From positions 4,328,217 to 4,392,216 of the forward strand of contig NZ_CP042582.1 of NCBI RefSeq assembly GCF_008728835.1: DNA of 64,000 bases, read 5' to 3'. A model generated the notes under the pieces. The model saw only the letters and a program-made list of their open reading frames with translations, made no database searches and was not told the origin of the DNA. The translations under genes were made by a program, and so were the position numbers. Positions 44,475-55,177 of this stretch are shown piece by piece (positions within the stretch are counted from its first letter, which is position 1; every line of letters begins with the position of its first letter). This DNA is from Hypericibacter adhaerens. Its GTDB lineage: Bacteria; Pseudomonadota; Alphaproteobacteria; Dongiales; Dongiaceae.

Positions 44475-45470
44475 GTGACCTGGGCGGAAGAGACCGGGAC
44501 GTTTTCCTTGGGCGATCTGCCGGTGGCGGGCGGCGTTCTGCAGGATGCCGTCCTCAGCTGGAAGACCTATGGCAGCCTGAGCCCGAGCCTCGACAACGTG
44601 ATCCTCTATCCCACCAGCTTCGGGATCGGTCATACGGACCAGGAATGGCTCATCGGCCCGGGCAAGGTGCTCGATCCGACCCGCTGGTTCATCGTGACGC
44701 CGAACCTGTTCGGCAACGGCTTTTCCAGCAGTCCCTCCAACCGGCCGGACTGGCCGCCGCTGGTCACCTATCAGGACAATGTCGACGCCCAGATGAAATT
44801 CCTGGCCGGGCGGTTCGGCATCTCGCGAATCGCCTGCGTCTACGGATACTCGATGGGCGCTCAGCAGGCCTATCACTGGGCCGCCCGCCATCCGGAGGCC
44901 GTCGACCGGATCATCGTCGTGTGCGGCAGCGCCCGCACCTCGGAGCATAACCGCGTCTTCCTGTCCGGTCTGAGGGCCGTTCTGGAAACCGCCCCGGAGC
45001 ATCTCGTTGCCGGACGGTTCTCGGCCGAGCCCATCGCCACGCTGCGGGCCTTCGGGCGCATCTATGCCGGCTGGGGCCTGAGCCAGGATTTCTACCGGGC
45101 CGGCCTGCATCTCTCGGCCTTCCAGGCCGCGAGCCTGGAGGAATTTCTCCGCGTCAACTGGGAAGACCGTTTCGCCCGGCGGTCCGCGGCCAATCTCCAT
45201 GCCCAGCTTTGCACCTGGCATGCGGGCGATGTCGCCGCGGGGCAGGATCTCGCCGCCGCGTTACGCCGGATCCGGGCAGCGGTTCTTCTGCTTCCCGGCG
45301 AGACCGATCTCTATTTCAGGGTCGCGGACAACGAAGCCGAACTGCCTTGTCTGAAGCAGGCCGAACTGCGCGTCATTCCCAGCAAATGGGGCCACCGCGC
45401 CGGCAATCCGCTGCAGAATCCCGAGGACGCCGCCTTCCTCGCGAAACAGGTTCGTCGCTGGCTGAGTTGA
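44475..45470 (+). CDS. MetX-like alpha/beta hydrolase
   Basis: About 331 aa of the homoserine O-acetyltransferase-like alpha/beta hydrolase family: VLSWKTYGSLSPS, NLFGNGFSSSPSN, nucleophile elbow GYSMGAQQAYHWA, Asp in GETDLYF and His in WGHRAGNP. Real MetX proteins acetylate homoserine, but in this context hydrolysis is likely, for example deformylation of N-formylmaleamate, the NicX product. This is inference; NicD is a different alpha/beta hydrolase subgroup. The start is uncertain: GTG at 44475 follows the GntR stop by 19 bases, while an ATG at 44382 would overlap the GntR gene by 74 bp. Confidence 0.8.
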   Translation: MTWAEETGTFSLGDLPVAGGVLQDAVLSWKTYGSLSPSLDNVILYPTSFGIGHTDQEWLIGPGKVLDPTRWFIVTPNLFGNGFSSSPSNRPDWPPLVTYQDNVDAQMKFLAGRFGISRIACVYGYSMGAQQAYHWAARHPEAVDRIIVVCGSARTSEHNRVFLSGLRAVLETAPEHLVAGRFSAEPIATLRAFGRIYAGWGLSQDFYRAGLHLSAFQAASLEEFLRVNWEDRFARRSAANLHAQLCTWHAGDVAAGQDLAAALRRIRAAVLLLPGETDLYFRVADNEAELPCLKQAELRVIPSKWGHRAGNPLQNPEDAAFLAKQVRRWLS

Positions 45471-45489
45471 GCTTCTCGACCCCTGGGCG

Positions 45490-46647
45490 TCATGGCGACG
45501 CCAGGGCCTGCCACACGGCAACCGCCTGGGCCGTTTCGGCGACGTCATGGACGCGGATCATCTGCGCGCCCGTGCGGAGGCCCCAGAGGGCGGCCGCCAG
45601 CGAGCCCGCAAGGCGATGGCTCGCATCCTCGCCGCGGCTGAGCTTGGCGATGAAGCTCTTGCGCGAGACCCCGAGCAGCACGGGGCAGCCCAGCCCCTGC
45701 AGCAGCGCCAAGCGGTGGAGAATGTCCTGGTTATGGGCGACCGATTTGCCGAAGCCGATGCCCGGATCGATCGCGATCCGCCGGCGCGGCAGGCCGGCCG
45801 TTTCGGCCGTTTCGATCTGCGCGGCGAAATAGTCATAGAGATCGAGCGCCGCCTCGCGATAGCGCGGGTTCGCCTGCATCGTGCGCGGCTCCCCCTGCAT
45901 GTGCATGAGCACGACGCCCGCCCTGCTTCGGGCCGCGACGCCGAGGCTTTCGGGATCGCCTGTCAACGCCGTCACGTCGTTGATGATCGAGGCCCCCGCC
46001 TCCACCGCCGCCGCCATCACGCTCGAATGGCGCGTATCGATCGAAATCACGGCGCCGGATTTATGCAACCCCTGGATCACCGGCACCACGCGTCGGATTT
46101 CTTCGGCGGCGCTGACGGGCTCGGCGCCGGGCCGGGTGGATTCCCCGCCAATATCGAGGATCCCGGCACCGGCTTCGACCAGCCTGCGGCCATGTTCGAT
46201 CGCGCGGCCCGCATCGAGGAACTGTCCGCCGTCCGAGAAGCTGTCGGGCGTGACGTTGATGATCCCCATGATCCTCGGCCGGTCCATCGCGAGCCCCGCG
46301 AAGCGCGGCCGCCTGGCCGTCAGCCGATCCAGGAGCGCCTCGAGACGCCGGCGCATCGCAGCCGGCTGGCGCCTGAGGGAACGCTCGAAGTCAGGCGCGG
46401 CGAAGCCCGCTGCCGCGCGCTTGCGCGCATCGCGCTGGATGAGCTCGATCTGGGTAAAGGCAAGCGGTCCGCCCGCCAGCGGCAGGGCCCGGCCGGCCTT
46501 GACCGCGGCCCACGCGGCCTCGCCCGACAGCAGCCCCTCCGGCAAAAGATAGAGCCGGCGATCCTTCGCGGGATCGCCGGCTCGGGAACCGGATGGGCGT
46601 CGAGGCGGGGACGCGCGCGTCCCGCCTTTGCGGGAAGCACCCGCCAT
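45490..46647 (-). CDS. folP: Dihydropteroate synthase with N-terminal extension
   Basis: A 385-aa protein. The pterin/pABA-binding DHPS core spans about 120-380: IMGIINVTPDSFSDGG, DIGGESTRPGAEPV, SIDTRHSSV, INDVTAL, DPGIGFGKS and GVSRKSF. The preceding about 105 residues are an extra N-terminal region frequently found in alphaproteobacterial FolP. It makes dihydropteroate for folate synthesis. The start lies nine bases after the ftsH stop, so the genes are cotranscribed. The convergent MetX-like gene ends 19 bp away. Confidence 0.93.
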   Translation of the reverse strand: MAGASRKGGTRASPPRRPSGSRAGDPAKDRRLYLLPEGLLSGEAAWAAVKAGRALPLAGGPLAFTQIELIQRDARKRAAAGFAAPDFERSLRRQPAAMRRRLEALLDRLTARRPRFAGLAMDRPRIMGIINVTPDSFSDGGQFLDAGRAIEHGRRLVEAGAGILDIGGESTRPGAEPVSAAEEIRRVVPVIQGLHKSGAVISIDTRHSSVMAAAVEAGASIINDVTALTGDPESLGVAARSRAGVVLMHMQGEPRTMQANPRYREAALDLYDYFAAQIETAETAGLPRRRIAIDPGIGFGKSVAHNQDILHRLALLQGLGCPVLLGVSRKSFIAKLSRGEDASHRLAGSLAAALWGLRTGAQMIRVHDVAETAQAVAVWQALASP

Positions 46648-46656
46648 GGAACGGCG

Positions 46657-48594
46657 TCAGGCGCCGGGCTGGGGCTCGGGCTCGAAGCCGGGCCGCGGAC
46701 GGCCGCTGTCGCCACGGGCCGGCGTGCCGCTGGTGGGCACCGAGGAACGCGGCGGCACGGGGCCGGAGCTGTCCTCGCCGCCGACGCGGATCGGCTCACC
46801 GCGCAAGAGCGCCTTCACCTCGTCGCCACTCAGCGTCTCGTACTCGAGGAGCGCCTTCGCGATCCGATGCAGATCCTCGATATGTTCCGAGAGGATGGTG
46901 CGCGCCTTGAGCTCCGCCTCCTCGATGATGCGACGGATCTCCTCGTCGATCAGCTTGGCGGTGGCGCCGGAGATGGTCTGGCTGCGCGTGACCGAATGGC
47001 CCAGGAAGACCTCTTCCTGGTTGTCGACATAGCGCAGCCGGCCGAGCTTCTCGCTCATGCCCCATTCCGTCACCATCCGGCGGGCCAGATTGGTCGCCTG
47101 CTGGATGTCGTTGCTGGCGCCGGTCGAGACGTTCTCGGGCCCGTAGATCAGCTCCTCGGCCATGCGGCCGCCGAACATCATGGCGAGCTTCGCCACGATC
47201 TCGCGGAACTTGAGGCTGTAGCGGTCGGTCTCGGGCAGGTTCATCGTCACGCCGAGCGCGCGGCCGCGCGGGATGATCGTCACCTTATGCAGGGGATCGT
47301 TGCCCGGCACGAACAGGCCCACCAGCGCGTGGCCGGCCTCGTGATAGGCGGTCTCTTCCTTGTCCTTCTCGGTCATGACCATGGAGCGGCGTTCCGCGCC
47401 CATCATGACCTTGTCCTTGGCGGCCTCGAACTCGGCCATGGTGACGACGCGCTTGGAGCGCCGGGCGGCCAAGAGCGCCGCCTCGTTCACCAGGTTCGAG
47501 AGGTCGGCGCCGGAGAAGCCCGGCGTGCCGCGCGCGATCGTGCGCGGATCGACGTCGGGCGCCAGCGGCACCTTGCGCATATGGACTTTCAGGATCTGCT
47601 CGCGGCCCAGGATGTCCGGGTTCGGCACCACGACCTGGCGGTCGAAGCGGCCCGGGCGCAGCAGCGCCGGGTCGAGCACGTCCGGGCGGTTGGTCGCGGC
47701 GATGAGGATCACGCCCTCGTTCGCCTCGAAGCCGTCCATCTCGACCAGCAGCTGGTTCAGGGTCTGCTCGCGCTCGTCATTGCCGCCGCCGAGGCCGGCG
47801 CCGCGATGGCGGCCGACCGCGTCGATCTCGTCGATGAAGATGATGCAGGGCGCGTTCTTCTTGCCCTGCTCGAACATGTCGCGCACGCGGGAGGCACCCA
47901 CGCCCACGAACATCTCGACGAAGTCGGAGCCCGAGATCGTGAAGAAGGGGACGTTGGCCTCGCCGGCGATGGCGCGGGCGAGCAGCGTCTTGCCGGTGCC
48001 CGGGGGACCCACCAGCAGCACGCCTTTCGGAATCTTGCCGCCCAGGCGCTGGAACTTCTGCGGGTCCTTGAGGAACTCCACGACTTCCTGCAGCTCGAGC
48101 TTGGCCTCGTCGATGCCGGCGACGTCCTCGAAGGTGACGCGGCCGACCTTCTCGGTCAGGAGGCGCGCGCGCGACTTGCCGAAGCCCATGGCCTTGCCGC
48201 CGCCCGCCTGCATCTGGCGCATGAAGAAGATCCAGACGCCGACCAGCAGCAGCATCGGGAACCAGGAAATCAGGATCTGGAGCAGCGGGTGCACGCCCTC
48301 GTCGATCGGCGCGGCCGTGATCTTCACGCCCTTATTGGTGAGGTCCGACACCAGGTTCGGATCGTTCGGCGCATAGGTCTGGAAGGCGCGGCCATCGCCC
48401 GAGAAATGCCCGGAAATGGTCTGGCCCTGGATCGTCACATCCGCGATCCGGCCGTTGGCCACCTCGGTCAGGAATTCCGAATAGGCGATATCGCTCTGAG
48501 GCCCGCGATTGGTCGTGCCATCGAACAGGTTGAAGAGCGCGATCAGGAGCAGCGCAATGATGATCCAAAGCGCGAAGTTTTTCGTGAGATTCAA
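46657..48594 (-). CDS. ftsH: ATP-dependent zinc metalloprotease FtsH
   Basis: A 645-aa membrane protease. Two N-terminal membrane helices flank a small periplasmic domain; the AAA module follows with Walker A ([13 protein letters not shown]), Walker B ([15 protein letters not shown]) and the second region of homology ([18 protein letters not shown]); the M41 peptidase has the HEAGH zinc site. It degrades misfolded membrane proteins and regulators including RpoH and LpxC in other bacteria. A Pro/Ser/Gly-rich tail of about 40 residues ends the protein. folP follows directly. Confidence 0.97.
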   Translation of the reverse strand: MNLTKNFALWIIIALLLIALFNLFDGTTNRGPQSDIAYSEFLTEVANGRIADVTIQGQTISGHFSGDGRAFQTYAPNDPNLVSDLTNKGVKITAAPIDEGVHPLLQILISWFPMLLLVGVWIFFMRQMQAGGGKAMGFGKSRARLLTEKVGRVTFEDVAGIDEAKLELQEVVEFLKDPQKFQRLGGKIPKGVLLVGPPGTGKTLLARAIAGEANVPFFTISGSDFVEMFVGVGASRVRDMFEQGKKNAPCIIFIDEIDAVGRHRGAGLGGGNDEREQTLNQLLVEMDGFEANEGVILIAATNRPDVLDPALLRPGRFDRQVVVPNPDILGREQILKVHMRKVPLAPDVDPRTIARGTPGFSGADLSNLVNEAALLAARRSKRVVTMAEFEAAKDKVMMGAERRSMVMTEKDKEETAYHEAGHALVGLFVPGNDPLHKVTIIPRGRALGVTMNLPETDRYSLKFREIVAKLAMMFGGRMAEELIYGPENVSTGASNDIQQATNLARRMVTEWGMSEKLGRLRYVDNQEEVFLGHSVTRSQTISGATAKLIDEEIRRIIEEAELKARTILSEHIEDLHRIAKALLEYETLSGDEVKALLRGEPIRVGGEDSSGPVPPRSSVPTSGTPARGDSGRPRPGFEPEPQPGA

Positions 48595-48696
48595 GGGCTT
48601 ATACCGTAGCCACGGGTTGAGCTCGCACCTTACGCACGGGGTCAGGGCCCAAAGTCCCTGCCGGCTGGTCCCACTTTAGATAATGTCCCCCGGGAA

Positions 48697-49833
48697 TTAA
48701 ACAACCGCAAACCGGCCCGGGATCAAAGGCCTGCGAGGCAGCCAGCGAATCGGTCGCGGGTTCCGGCCGCCTTGCCTCGCGGCCCGCCCGCCCGGCATTT
48801 CCTGTCCTTCCGGCCAGACTCTCAGCCAGCCGTTGGCCGCCTGAATCCGGCAGCCGGCGAGCGTGCGCCCGCGGCCCGGCCCCGCCTGGATCCAGGCCAG
48901 GAGCCGCTCCAGCGCCTCGCCGCGCGGCGGATAGTCCTGCGATCCGACGGTCTGCAGCAGCCAGGCCAGCGCCTGGAGCGCCAGAGGCCGCGGCTGGTCG
49001 AGGATCAGCGCGCGGGGGAAGCGGGCCTCGCCCGCGGGATCGAGACGGACATGGGCGAAGAGAGCGGCGATCCGGTCCTCGAGACGAGCGCGGGCGCGGC
49101 CCAGGGCGCGGGCGGTGGCGGCGGCCTCGGCGCCGTCGATGCCCTGCGCCTGCAATTGCGGCAATCGGGCCCTGAGGCGGGCGCGCTCGAAGCTCATGTC
49201 CTGATTGGTCGGATCCTCGATCCAGCCCTGGCTTTCGGCGCGCAAAGTCGCACGCAGCGCGGCGCGGCCGACGCCGAGCAGAGGGCGCAGCAGCCGCACG
49301 CCGTCGAATTCCGCGACCGGCGCCATGGCGGCGAGTCCGACCAGGCCGCTGCCATGGCCGAGACGGATCAGGAAGGTCTCGGCCAGATCCTCGGCCTGGT
49401 GGGCCAGGAGCAGATGCAGCAGGGCATGGCGCCGGCAATAGTCCGCAAGCAGCGCGTAGCGCGCCCGGCGCGCCGCGGCCGGCAGGCCGTTCACGGGCTT
49501 GGGCCCGCGCCAGCGCAAGGTGACATGGCGGACGCCGCGCTCGCCCAGCCAGCGCTTGACCTGCCGCGCCTCCGCGGCCGCCTCGGGCCGCAGCCCGTGA
49601 TCGACGGTGATGGCAACGATCCGGCCGCCATGCGCCTCGGCCCAGCGGGCGGCGAGCAGCGTCAGCGCCAGGCTGTCCGAGCCGCCGGAAACGGCGACGG
49701 CGAGCTCGGGCGCCCGCTCGAACGGGCCCAGCGCCCGCATCGCCCTCGCAAACGCCGAAGCGCCCAACGGCCTTGCCGGCCGCCGGGCGCTTGGGTCTCG
49801 AGCGCGTTTACGGGCTTTCGGACGCGAGACCAA
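48697..49833 (-). CDS. tilS: tRNA(Ile)-lysidine synthase
   Basis: The N-terminal PP-loop ATPase motif is SGGSDSLAL; the ITVDHGLRPEA stretch and HQAEDLAETFLIRLGHGSG are typical. It lysidinylates C34 of tRNA-Ile(CAU), changing its codon preference to AUA. The start is probably the TTG at 49833: GGGAGG lies six bases upstream and the longer N-terminus (ASAFARAMRALGPFE) matches alphaproteobacterial family members. The ATG at 49740 is the alternative. The start lies 26 bp inside the cpoB 3' region, so the genes are likely coupled. The C-terminal part is shorter and less conserved. Confidence 0.88.
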   Translation of the reverse strand: MVSRPKARKRARDPSARRPARPLGASAFARAMRALGPFERAPELAVAVSGGSDSLALTLLAARWAEAHGGRIVAITVDHGLRPEAAAEARQVKRWLGERGVRHVTLRWRGPKPVNGLPAAARRARYALLADYCRRHALLHLLLAHQAEDLAETFLIRLGHGSGLVGLAAMAPVAEFDGVRLLRPLLGVGRAALRATLRAESQGWIEDPTNQDMSFERARLRARLPQLQAQGIDGAEAAATARALGRARARLEDRIAALFAHVRLDPAGEARFPRALILDQPRPLALQALAWLLQTVGSQDYPPRGEALERLLAWIQAGPGRGRTLAGCRIQAANGWLRVWPEGQEMPGGRAARQGGRNPRPIRWLPRRPLIPGRFAVV

Positions 49834-49858
49834 GTCCCGCCTCCCGGGCGCCCGCGCC

Positions 49859-50809
49859 TCAGGCGCAGCCGTAATGTTCCTTCTCGCGCTTGGCGCGGAC
49901 CAGGAGGTCCTCCGGCGCGCCCGGATATTTGGCGAGGAGCTGCGACAGCGCGGTGCAGGCATCCTGCTTCTTGCCCATCTCGCCCAGCGACATGCCGAGC
50001 TTCAGCAGGTTGTCGGCCGCCTTGCCGCTGTTGGGGTATTTCTGGAAGCCCTCGGCGAAGGCGACGGCGGCTTTCTGATAGTCGCCGCGCACGTAATAGG
50101 TCTCGCCCAGCCAGTATTGCGCATTGCCGGCGAGCACGTCGGTCGGGTTCTTCTGCACGAAGGCGCTGAAGGCCTTCTCGGCCTCGGGATAGTTGGCGGT
50201 GCGCAGCAGGCCGAACGCATATTCGTACTGTTCCTGCGGCGTGGCGCCGGGCAGGTCGTAGGCCGTCGCCGTGGCGGTCTGGGTCGCCGCCGGCGCCGTC
50301 GTCGAGGGGGCCGGCTGGCTGTTCTGCGCGGCTTCCATCTGGCTCTGGGTCAGGGTTCCCAGGATGCCGGAGCCGCTCGGCTGGGGCGGCGGGGTCGCCG
50401 CACCGCCGGTCGTCGTCGCGGTCTGCGTCGCCGGCGCGGAGGAAGCGGTGGCGCCGGCCGTCGCCGCAGCACCGGTGCCGGCGCCCGCCGGCGGCAGGGC
50501 CGAGCCGCCATGCTCCAGCGTCGACAGGCGCATCTCGTTGTCCTTCTGCATCCGGTCGAGGCGGTCGCTGAGCTGCTTGATCTGGAAGTTGGCATCCTCG
50601 AGCTTGCCGGTGAGGTCGCTGATCTGCTGCTCGAGCTGCTGGATGCGGACCTCCTGCTGGGCGAGCACGGAGGCGCTGTCCTGAGCCCGAGCCTCCGGGG
50701 CCTGCAGCAGCACCGGGACCGCCAGCATCAGACCGGCCGCCATAACCCAGGCGCCGGCCCTGGAACCGGAGGCTGTCTTGCGGTCGTTCACCCTTTCGAA
50801 CCCCTGCAT
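49859..50809 (-). CDS. cpoB: Tol-Pal system protein CpoB (YbgF)
   Basis: A 316-aa periplasmic protein: signal peptide to about 43 (cleavage near ARA-QD), a coiled coil (about 45-105, QQEVRIQQLEQQISDLTGK), a low-complexity Ala/Thr/Pro linker, then TPR repeats in the last about 130 residues (YEYAFGLLRTANYPEAEKAF). CpoB coordinates septal peptidoglycan synthesis with outer-membrane constriction through TolA. It follows pal, separated by 182 bp with a large hairpin. Confidence 0.92.
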   Translation of the reverse strand: MQGFERVNDRKTASGSRAGAWVMAAGLMLAVPVLLQAPEARAQDSASVLAQQEVRIQQLEQQISDLTGKLEDANFQIKQLSDRLDRMQKDNEMRLSTLEHGGSALPPAGAGTGAAATAGATASSAPATQTATTTGGAATPPPQPSGSGILGTLTQSQMEAAQNSQPAPSTTAPAATQTATATAYDLPGATPQEQYEYAFGLLRTANYPEAEKAFSAFVQKNPTDVLAGNAQYWLGETYYVRGDYQKAAVAFAEGFQKYPNSGKAADNLLKLGMSLGEMGKKQDACTALSQLLAKYPGAPEDLLVRAKREKEHYGCA

Positions 50810-50892
50810 CGCGCGGTTCCTCAGCTTCTCGTCGGGTCTCGCCTGTCCGATGGGGCCGGACGATGCCCGGTTTTATGGACCAAAATAAGGCA

Positions 50893-50924
50893 CAGCCGGC
50901 CAAGGGGATCCCCCTGGCCGGCTG
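50893..50924 (-). terminator. Long hairpin between pal and cpoB
   Basis: CAGCCGGCCAAGGGG pairs with CCCCCTGGCCGGCTG (one mismatch in 15 bp, two- to three-base loop). Read on the minus strand it is followed by TGCCTTATTTTGG, a moderately T-rich tail. It may attenuate transcription between pal and cpoB or stabilise the 3' end of the tol-pal message. Confidence 0.6.
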
Positions 50925-50991
50925 ACCGATCAATCAACAACGCACCGGGTGCGCCTGCGGTTCCAAGGGAGCCGCGGGGCCGGCACTCTTG

Positions 50992-51498
50992 TTACTGGAC
51001 GTTCGGAACCGTCACGCCGCGGCGGTTCTGGGCCCAGGCGGTCTCGTCATGACCATCCACCGCCGGGCGCTCCTTGCCGTAGCTGATGGTCTGGATCCGG
51101 TTCGCGTCGATGCCGAGCGCGACCAGGTAGTTCGCGACCGAGGCCGCGCGGCGCTCGCCGAGCGCCAGGTTGTATTCGCGGGTGCCGCGCTCGTCGCAGT
51201 GACCCTCGACCACAACCGTCGCCTGCGGGTAGGACTTCAGCCAGGCGGCCTGCTTCTGCAGGGTGGCCTGCGCCTCGGGCGTCAGGTCGTAGCGGTCATA
51301 GCTAAAGAACACGCGGTCGCCGACATTCTGCACGAAGTCCTGCAACGTGCCCGGCGTCACCGTGTTCGCGGTGGCCGAGTTCGTGGTCGAGGTGCCCGTC
51401 GTGCTGCTGCCATCCGTCGCCGAGCTCTGCTCGGGAGTCGAGGAGCAGGCGGCCAGCAGCAGAGCTGCGGCAGCCGCCGTCAGAATCTTGAACTTCAT
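50992..51498 (-). CDS. pal: Peptidoglycan-associated lipoprotein Pal
   Basis: A 168-aa outer-membrane lipoprotein. The lipobox LLAAC places lipidated Cys18; a Ser/Thr-rich linker is followed by an OmpA-like peptidoglycan-binding domain (VFFSYDRYDL, GHCDERGTREYNLALGERRA). It tethers the outer membrane to the cell wall and interacts with TolB. An AGGGCTACCCC region precedes the ATG. Confidence 0.97.
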   Translation of the reverse strand: MKFKILTAAAAALLLAACSSTPEQSSATDGSSTTGTSTTNSATANTVTPGTLQDFVQNVGDRVFFSYDRYDLTPEAQATLQKQAAWLKSYPQATVVVEGHCDERGTREYNLALGERRAASVANYLVALGIDANRIQTISYGKERPAVDGHDETAWAQNRRGVTVPNVQ

Positions 51499-51719
51499 GG
51501 GGTAGCCCTTTCTTCGCCAGTCCCGGGGGGAACGCTTATCTGAGCCTGATGTGGTCTTTTTGCTTCATGTGAGTTGGCGCTTCCAGACGGCAATTTTCCC
51601 TTCCGAATCAGCACCAGCCGGCCATTTCGCGGCCGCAATATATAAAGAGTGCCGGAAGGGGAATCAAGCGAGCCTGCGTCGGCATTTGTCTCAAACTGTT
51701 CACCCATTTTAGCGATTGA

Positions 51720-53057
51720 TCAAGGAATCAGCGGTGACCAGGCGGGGTCGGAGGCGTCCAGCGGGGTGATGAGCTGGCGCTCGTTCGTGCCAGTCAGATC
51801 AATCGTATAGAGCTTGGGCTGCCCCTGCTCGGACTCCCGGAAGAAGGAGAGCACGCGTCCGTTGGGAGACCAGGTCGGCCCCTCGACCAGGTACCCCTGC
51901 GTCAACATGCGCTCTCCCGAACCGTCGGGACGCATCACGCCGATATAGAAGGTGCCGCCCGAAATCCGGGTGAAGGCGATGAGATCGCCTCGCGGCGACC
52001 AGACCGGCGTGCCGTATTTGCCCTGGCCGTGGCTGATGCGCTGCACGTTCGAGCCGTCGGCGTTCATCGTGTAGATCTGCTGCGAGCCGCCGCGGTCGGA
52101 GTTGAAGGTGATCATGCTGCCGTCGGGCGCGTAGCTCGGCGAGGTGTCGATCGCGGGGTTGTTGGTGAGCCGCGTCACCTTCCGCGTGCGCAGATCCATC
52201 GTGTAGATCTCGGTGTTGCCGTTCTGCGCCATGCTCATGATGACGCGATTGCCGTCGGGCGCGAAGCGCGGCGCGAAGGTCATGCCCGGGAAGTCGCCGA
52301 GCACCTCCTGCTGGCCGGTGTCGATGTTGAAGAGATAAACGCGCGGCCGGTTGTTGTAGTAGGAGAGATAGGTGATCTCCTGCGTCGAGGGCGAGAAGCG
52401 CGGCGTCAGCACGATGTAGCTGCCGTCGGTGAGGTAACGATGGTTCTCGCCGTCCTGGTCCATGATCGCGAGCCGCTTCACGCGCCGGTCGTAGGGACCC
52501 GATTCCGCGACATAGACGATGCGGGAATCGAAATAGCCGTCCTCGCCGGTGAGCCGCTTGTAGATCGCGTCGGCGATGATATGGGCGACGCGACGCCAGT
52601 TCTCGGGCTGGGTGAAATAGGCGAGGCCCGTCATCTGCTGCTCGCCATAGACGTCCCAGAGGCGGAACTCGACCCGGAGCCTGCCGTCGGCCTGCGTCTC
52701 GGCGCCGCCCGAGACCAGCGCCTGCGCGTTGATCACGCGCCAGTCGCCGAAGCGCGGCTGCACCCGGAGCGATTCCGGCGTCTGGATGAAGGCCTTCGCA
52801 TCGATCGGCTTGAACAGGCCCGAGCGTTCGAGATCGGCCGCGATCACGCGCGAGATGTTGGCGCCCGTGGTCTGGTCGTTCGGGTTGGCGCCGTAGAGAT
52901 CGGTCACGGCGATCGGCATCGGCTTCATCGTGCCCTGCGTGATGTCGATCCGCAGGCCTTCCTGCGCCGAGGCGCGCGTGACCGCGATTCCAGCCGCGAT
53001 CGCGAGCAGGAGGATCGTCAAGGCCGCGTGCCGGCCGAGCTTAAAGAGCGGATTCAT
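51720..53057 (-). CDS. tolB: Tol-Pal system beta-propeller protein TolB
   Basis: A 445-aa periplasmic protein with signal peptide (cleavage near ASA-QE at about 32), an N-terminal alpha/beta domain and a six-bladed propeller built from WD40-like PD40 repeats ([20 protein letters not shown] and others). It bridges Pal and TolA. The ATG overlaps the tolA stop as ATGA. pal follows after a 221-bp gap in which I see no gene or strong hairpin. Confidence 0.97.
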   Translation of the reverse strand: MNPLFKLGRHAALTILLLAIAAGIAVTRASAQEGLRIDITQGTMKPMPIAVTDLYGANPNDQTTGANISRVIAADLERSGLFKPIDAKAFIQTPESLRVQPRFGDWRVINAQALVSGGAETQADGRLRVEFRLWDVYGEQQMTGLAYFTQPENWRRVAHIIADAIYKRLTGEDGYFDSRIVYVAESGPYDRRVKRLAIMDQDGENHRYLTDGSYIVLTPRFSPSTQEITYLSYYNNRPRVYLFNIDTGQQEVLGDFPGMTFAPRFAPDGNRVIMSMAQNGNTEIYTMDLRTRKVTRLTNNPAIDTSPSYAPDGSMITFNSDRGGSQQIYTMNADGSNVQRISHGQGKYGTPVWSPRGDLIAFTRISGGTFYIGVMRPDGSGERMLTQGYLVEGPTWSPNGRVLSFFRESEQGQPKLYTIDLTGTNERQLITPLDASDPAWSPLIP

Positions 53058-53960
53058 TGGCCCAACATCTCCTTGGGATCGAAGTTCAGCGTCACAATCT
53101 TCCAGGTGTTGTATTTCTTCACGGGCATCCGCTGCAGCGGGCTGCAGGTCAGCACGGCACGATAGGCACTTTCCGCGGCAGTTCGATAAAAGGTGTCGGA
53201 GGCCATGCGCGAGGTGTCGACGATCTCCGCGCGCGCAACCGAGCCGTCCGGGTTGAACATGACCCGGATCTCGACCGCGAGATTCTCCGCGTCGCGCGCG
53301 CCGGCCGGAATGTTCCAGCATTGCGCGAGCTGACGCCTGATCTCGTCGATCTCGCTGATCGTCAGCGGCGCGTCCGACAGGTTCTGCTGCGGCTGCGGCT
53401 GGGCCGGCTGCTGCGTCGGCTGCGGTTGCGTCTGCGTCTGGTCGGGCTCCTCCTTGAGCTTCTCCACGTTCTTCAGGAGCGAGGCCAGCGCATCCTCCTG
53501 CGGCTTGGGCTGTTCGGCCGGCTTCTGCTGCGGCGGCTTGGGCTTCTGCTGCGGCAGGATCTTCGGCGGCTCGGGTTCCTGCACCGGCTGCTCTTCGGCC
53601 GGCTTGGGCTCGGGCATCGTCTCGTCCGGCACCGGCTCGGGCGGCGGCGGTGCCGGCTCGGGCTCGGGTTCCGGCGGGGTCGGCGGCGGCGGCTCGGGCG
53701 GCGGCGTCTCCGCCTGGGGTTGCGGCGGCGGGGGCGTGGGCTCGGGCTCCGGCGGTTTCGGCTTCTCGACCGGCGTCGGGGTCGGGTTGGGCTGCTCCTG
53801 CTTGGGCGGCGTGGTGATATCCGCGATGGTGGCGAGCTGCACCGGCACGGGTGTGGGAATCTCCTCAGGCTCGATCCAGTCGGGCAAGCCAAAATAGATC
53901 GCCGCCAGAATGGCGGCGTGGAACGCCACGCTCAGAAGCGCGCCGCGCCTCATGGAACGG

Positions 53961-53971
<11 letters not shown>
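53054..53971 (-). CDS. tolA: TolA-like protein with proline-rich linker
   Basis: A 305-aa protein: a single N-terminal membrane helix ([15 protein letters not shown]), a very long Pro/Glu-rich linker (about 50-190, repeated PEPEP and PPPP runs) and a C-terminal TonB_C/TolA-III-like domain from about 215 ([19 protein letters not shown]). It transmits the proton-motive force from TolQR to TolB-Pal. The Pro-rich spacer differs from the Ala/Lys helical spacer of enterobacterial TolA, as is usual in alphaproteobacteria. Confidence 0.93.
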
Positions 53972-55175
<1,204 letters not shown>

Positions 55176-55177
55176 CT

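Noticed and set aside
45547-48609. A plus-strand open frame of about 1020 codons across folP and ftsH
   Set aside because: It runs opposite two well-identified housekeeping genes, has a His/Asp/Leu-rich shadow composition and no ribosome binding site or family match.
53473-53892. An Arg/Ser/Pro-rich protein in another frame of tolA
   Set aside because: It is the shifted-frame reading of the proline-rich TolA linker. The TolA frame has the membrane helix and C-terminal domain and fits the tolQRAB order.
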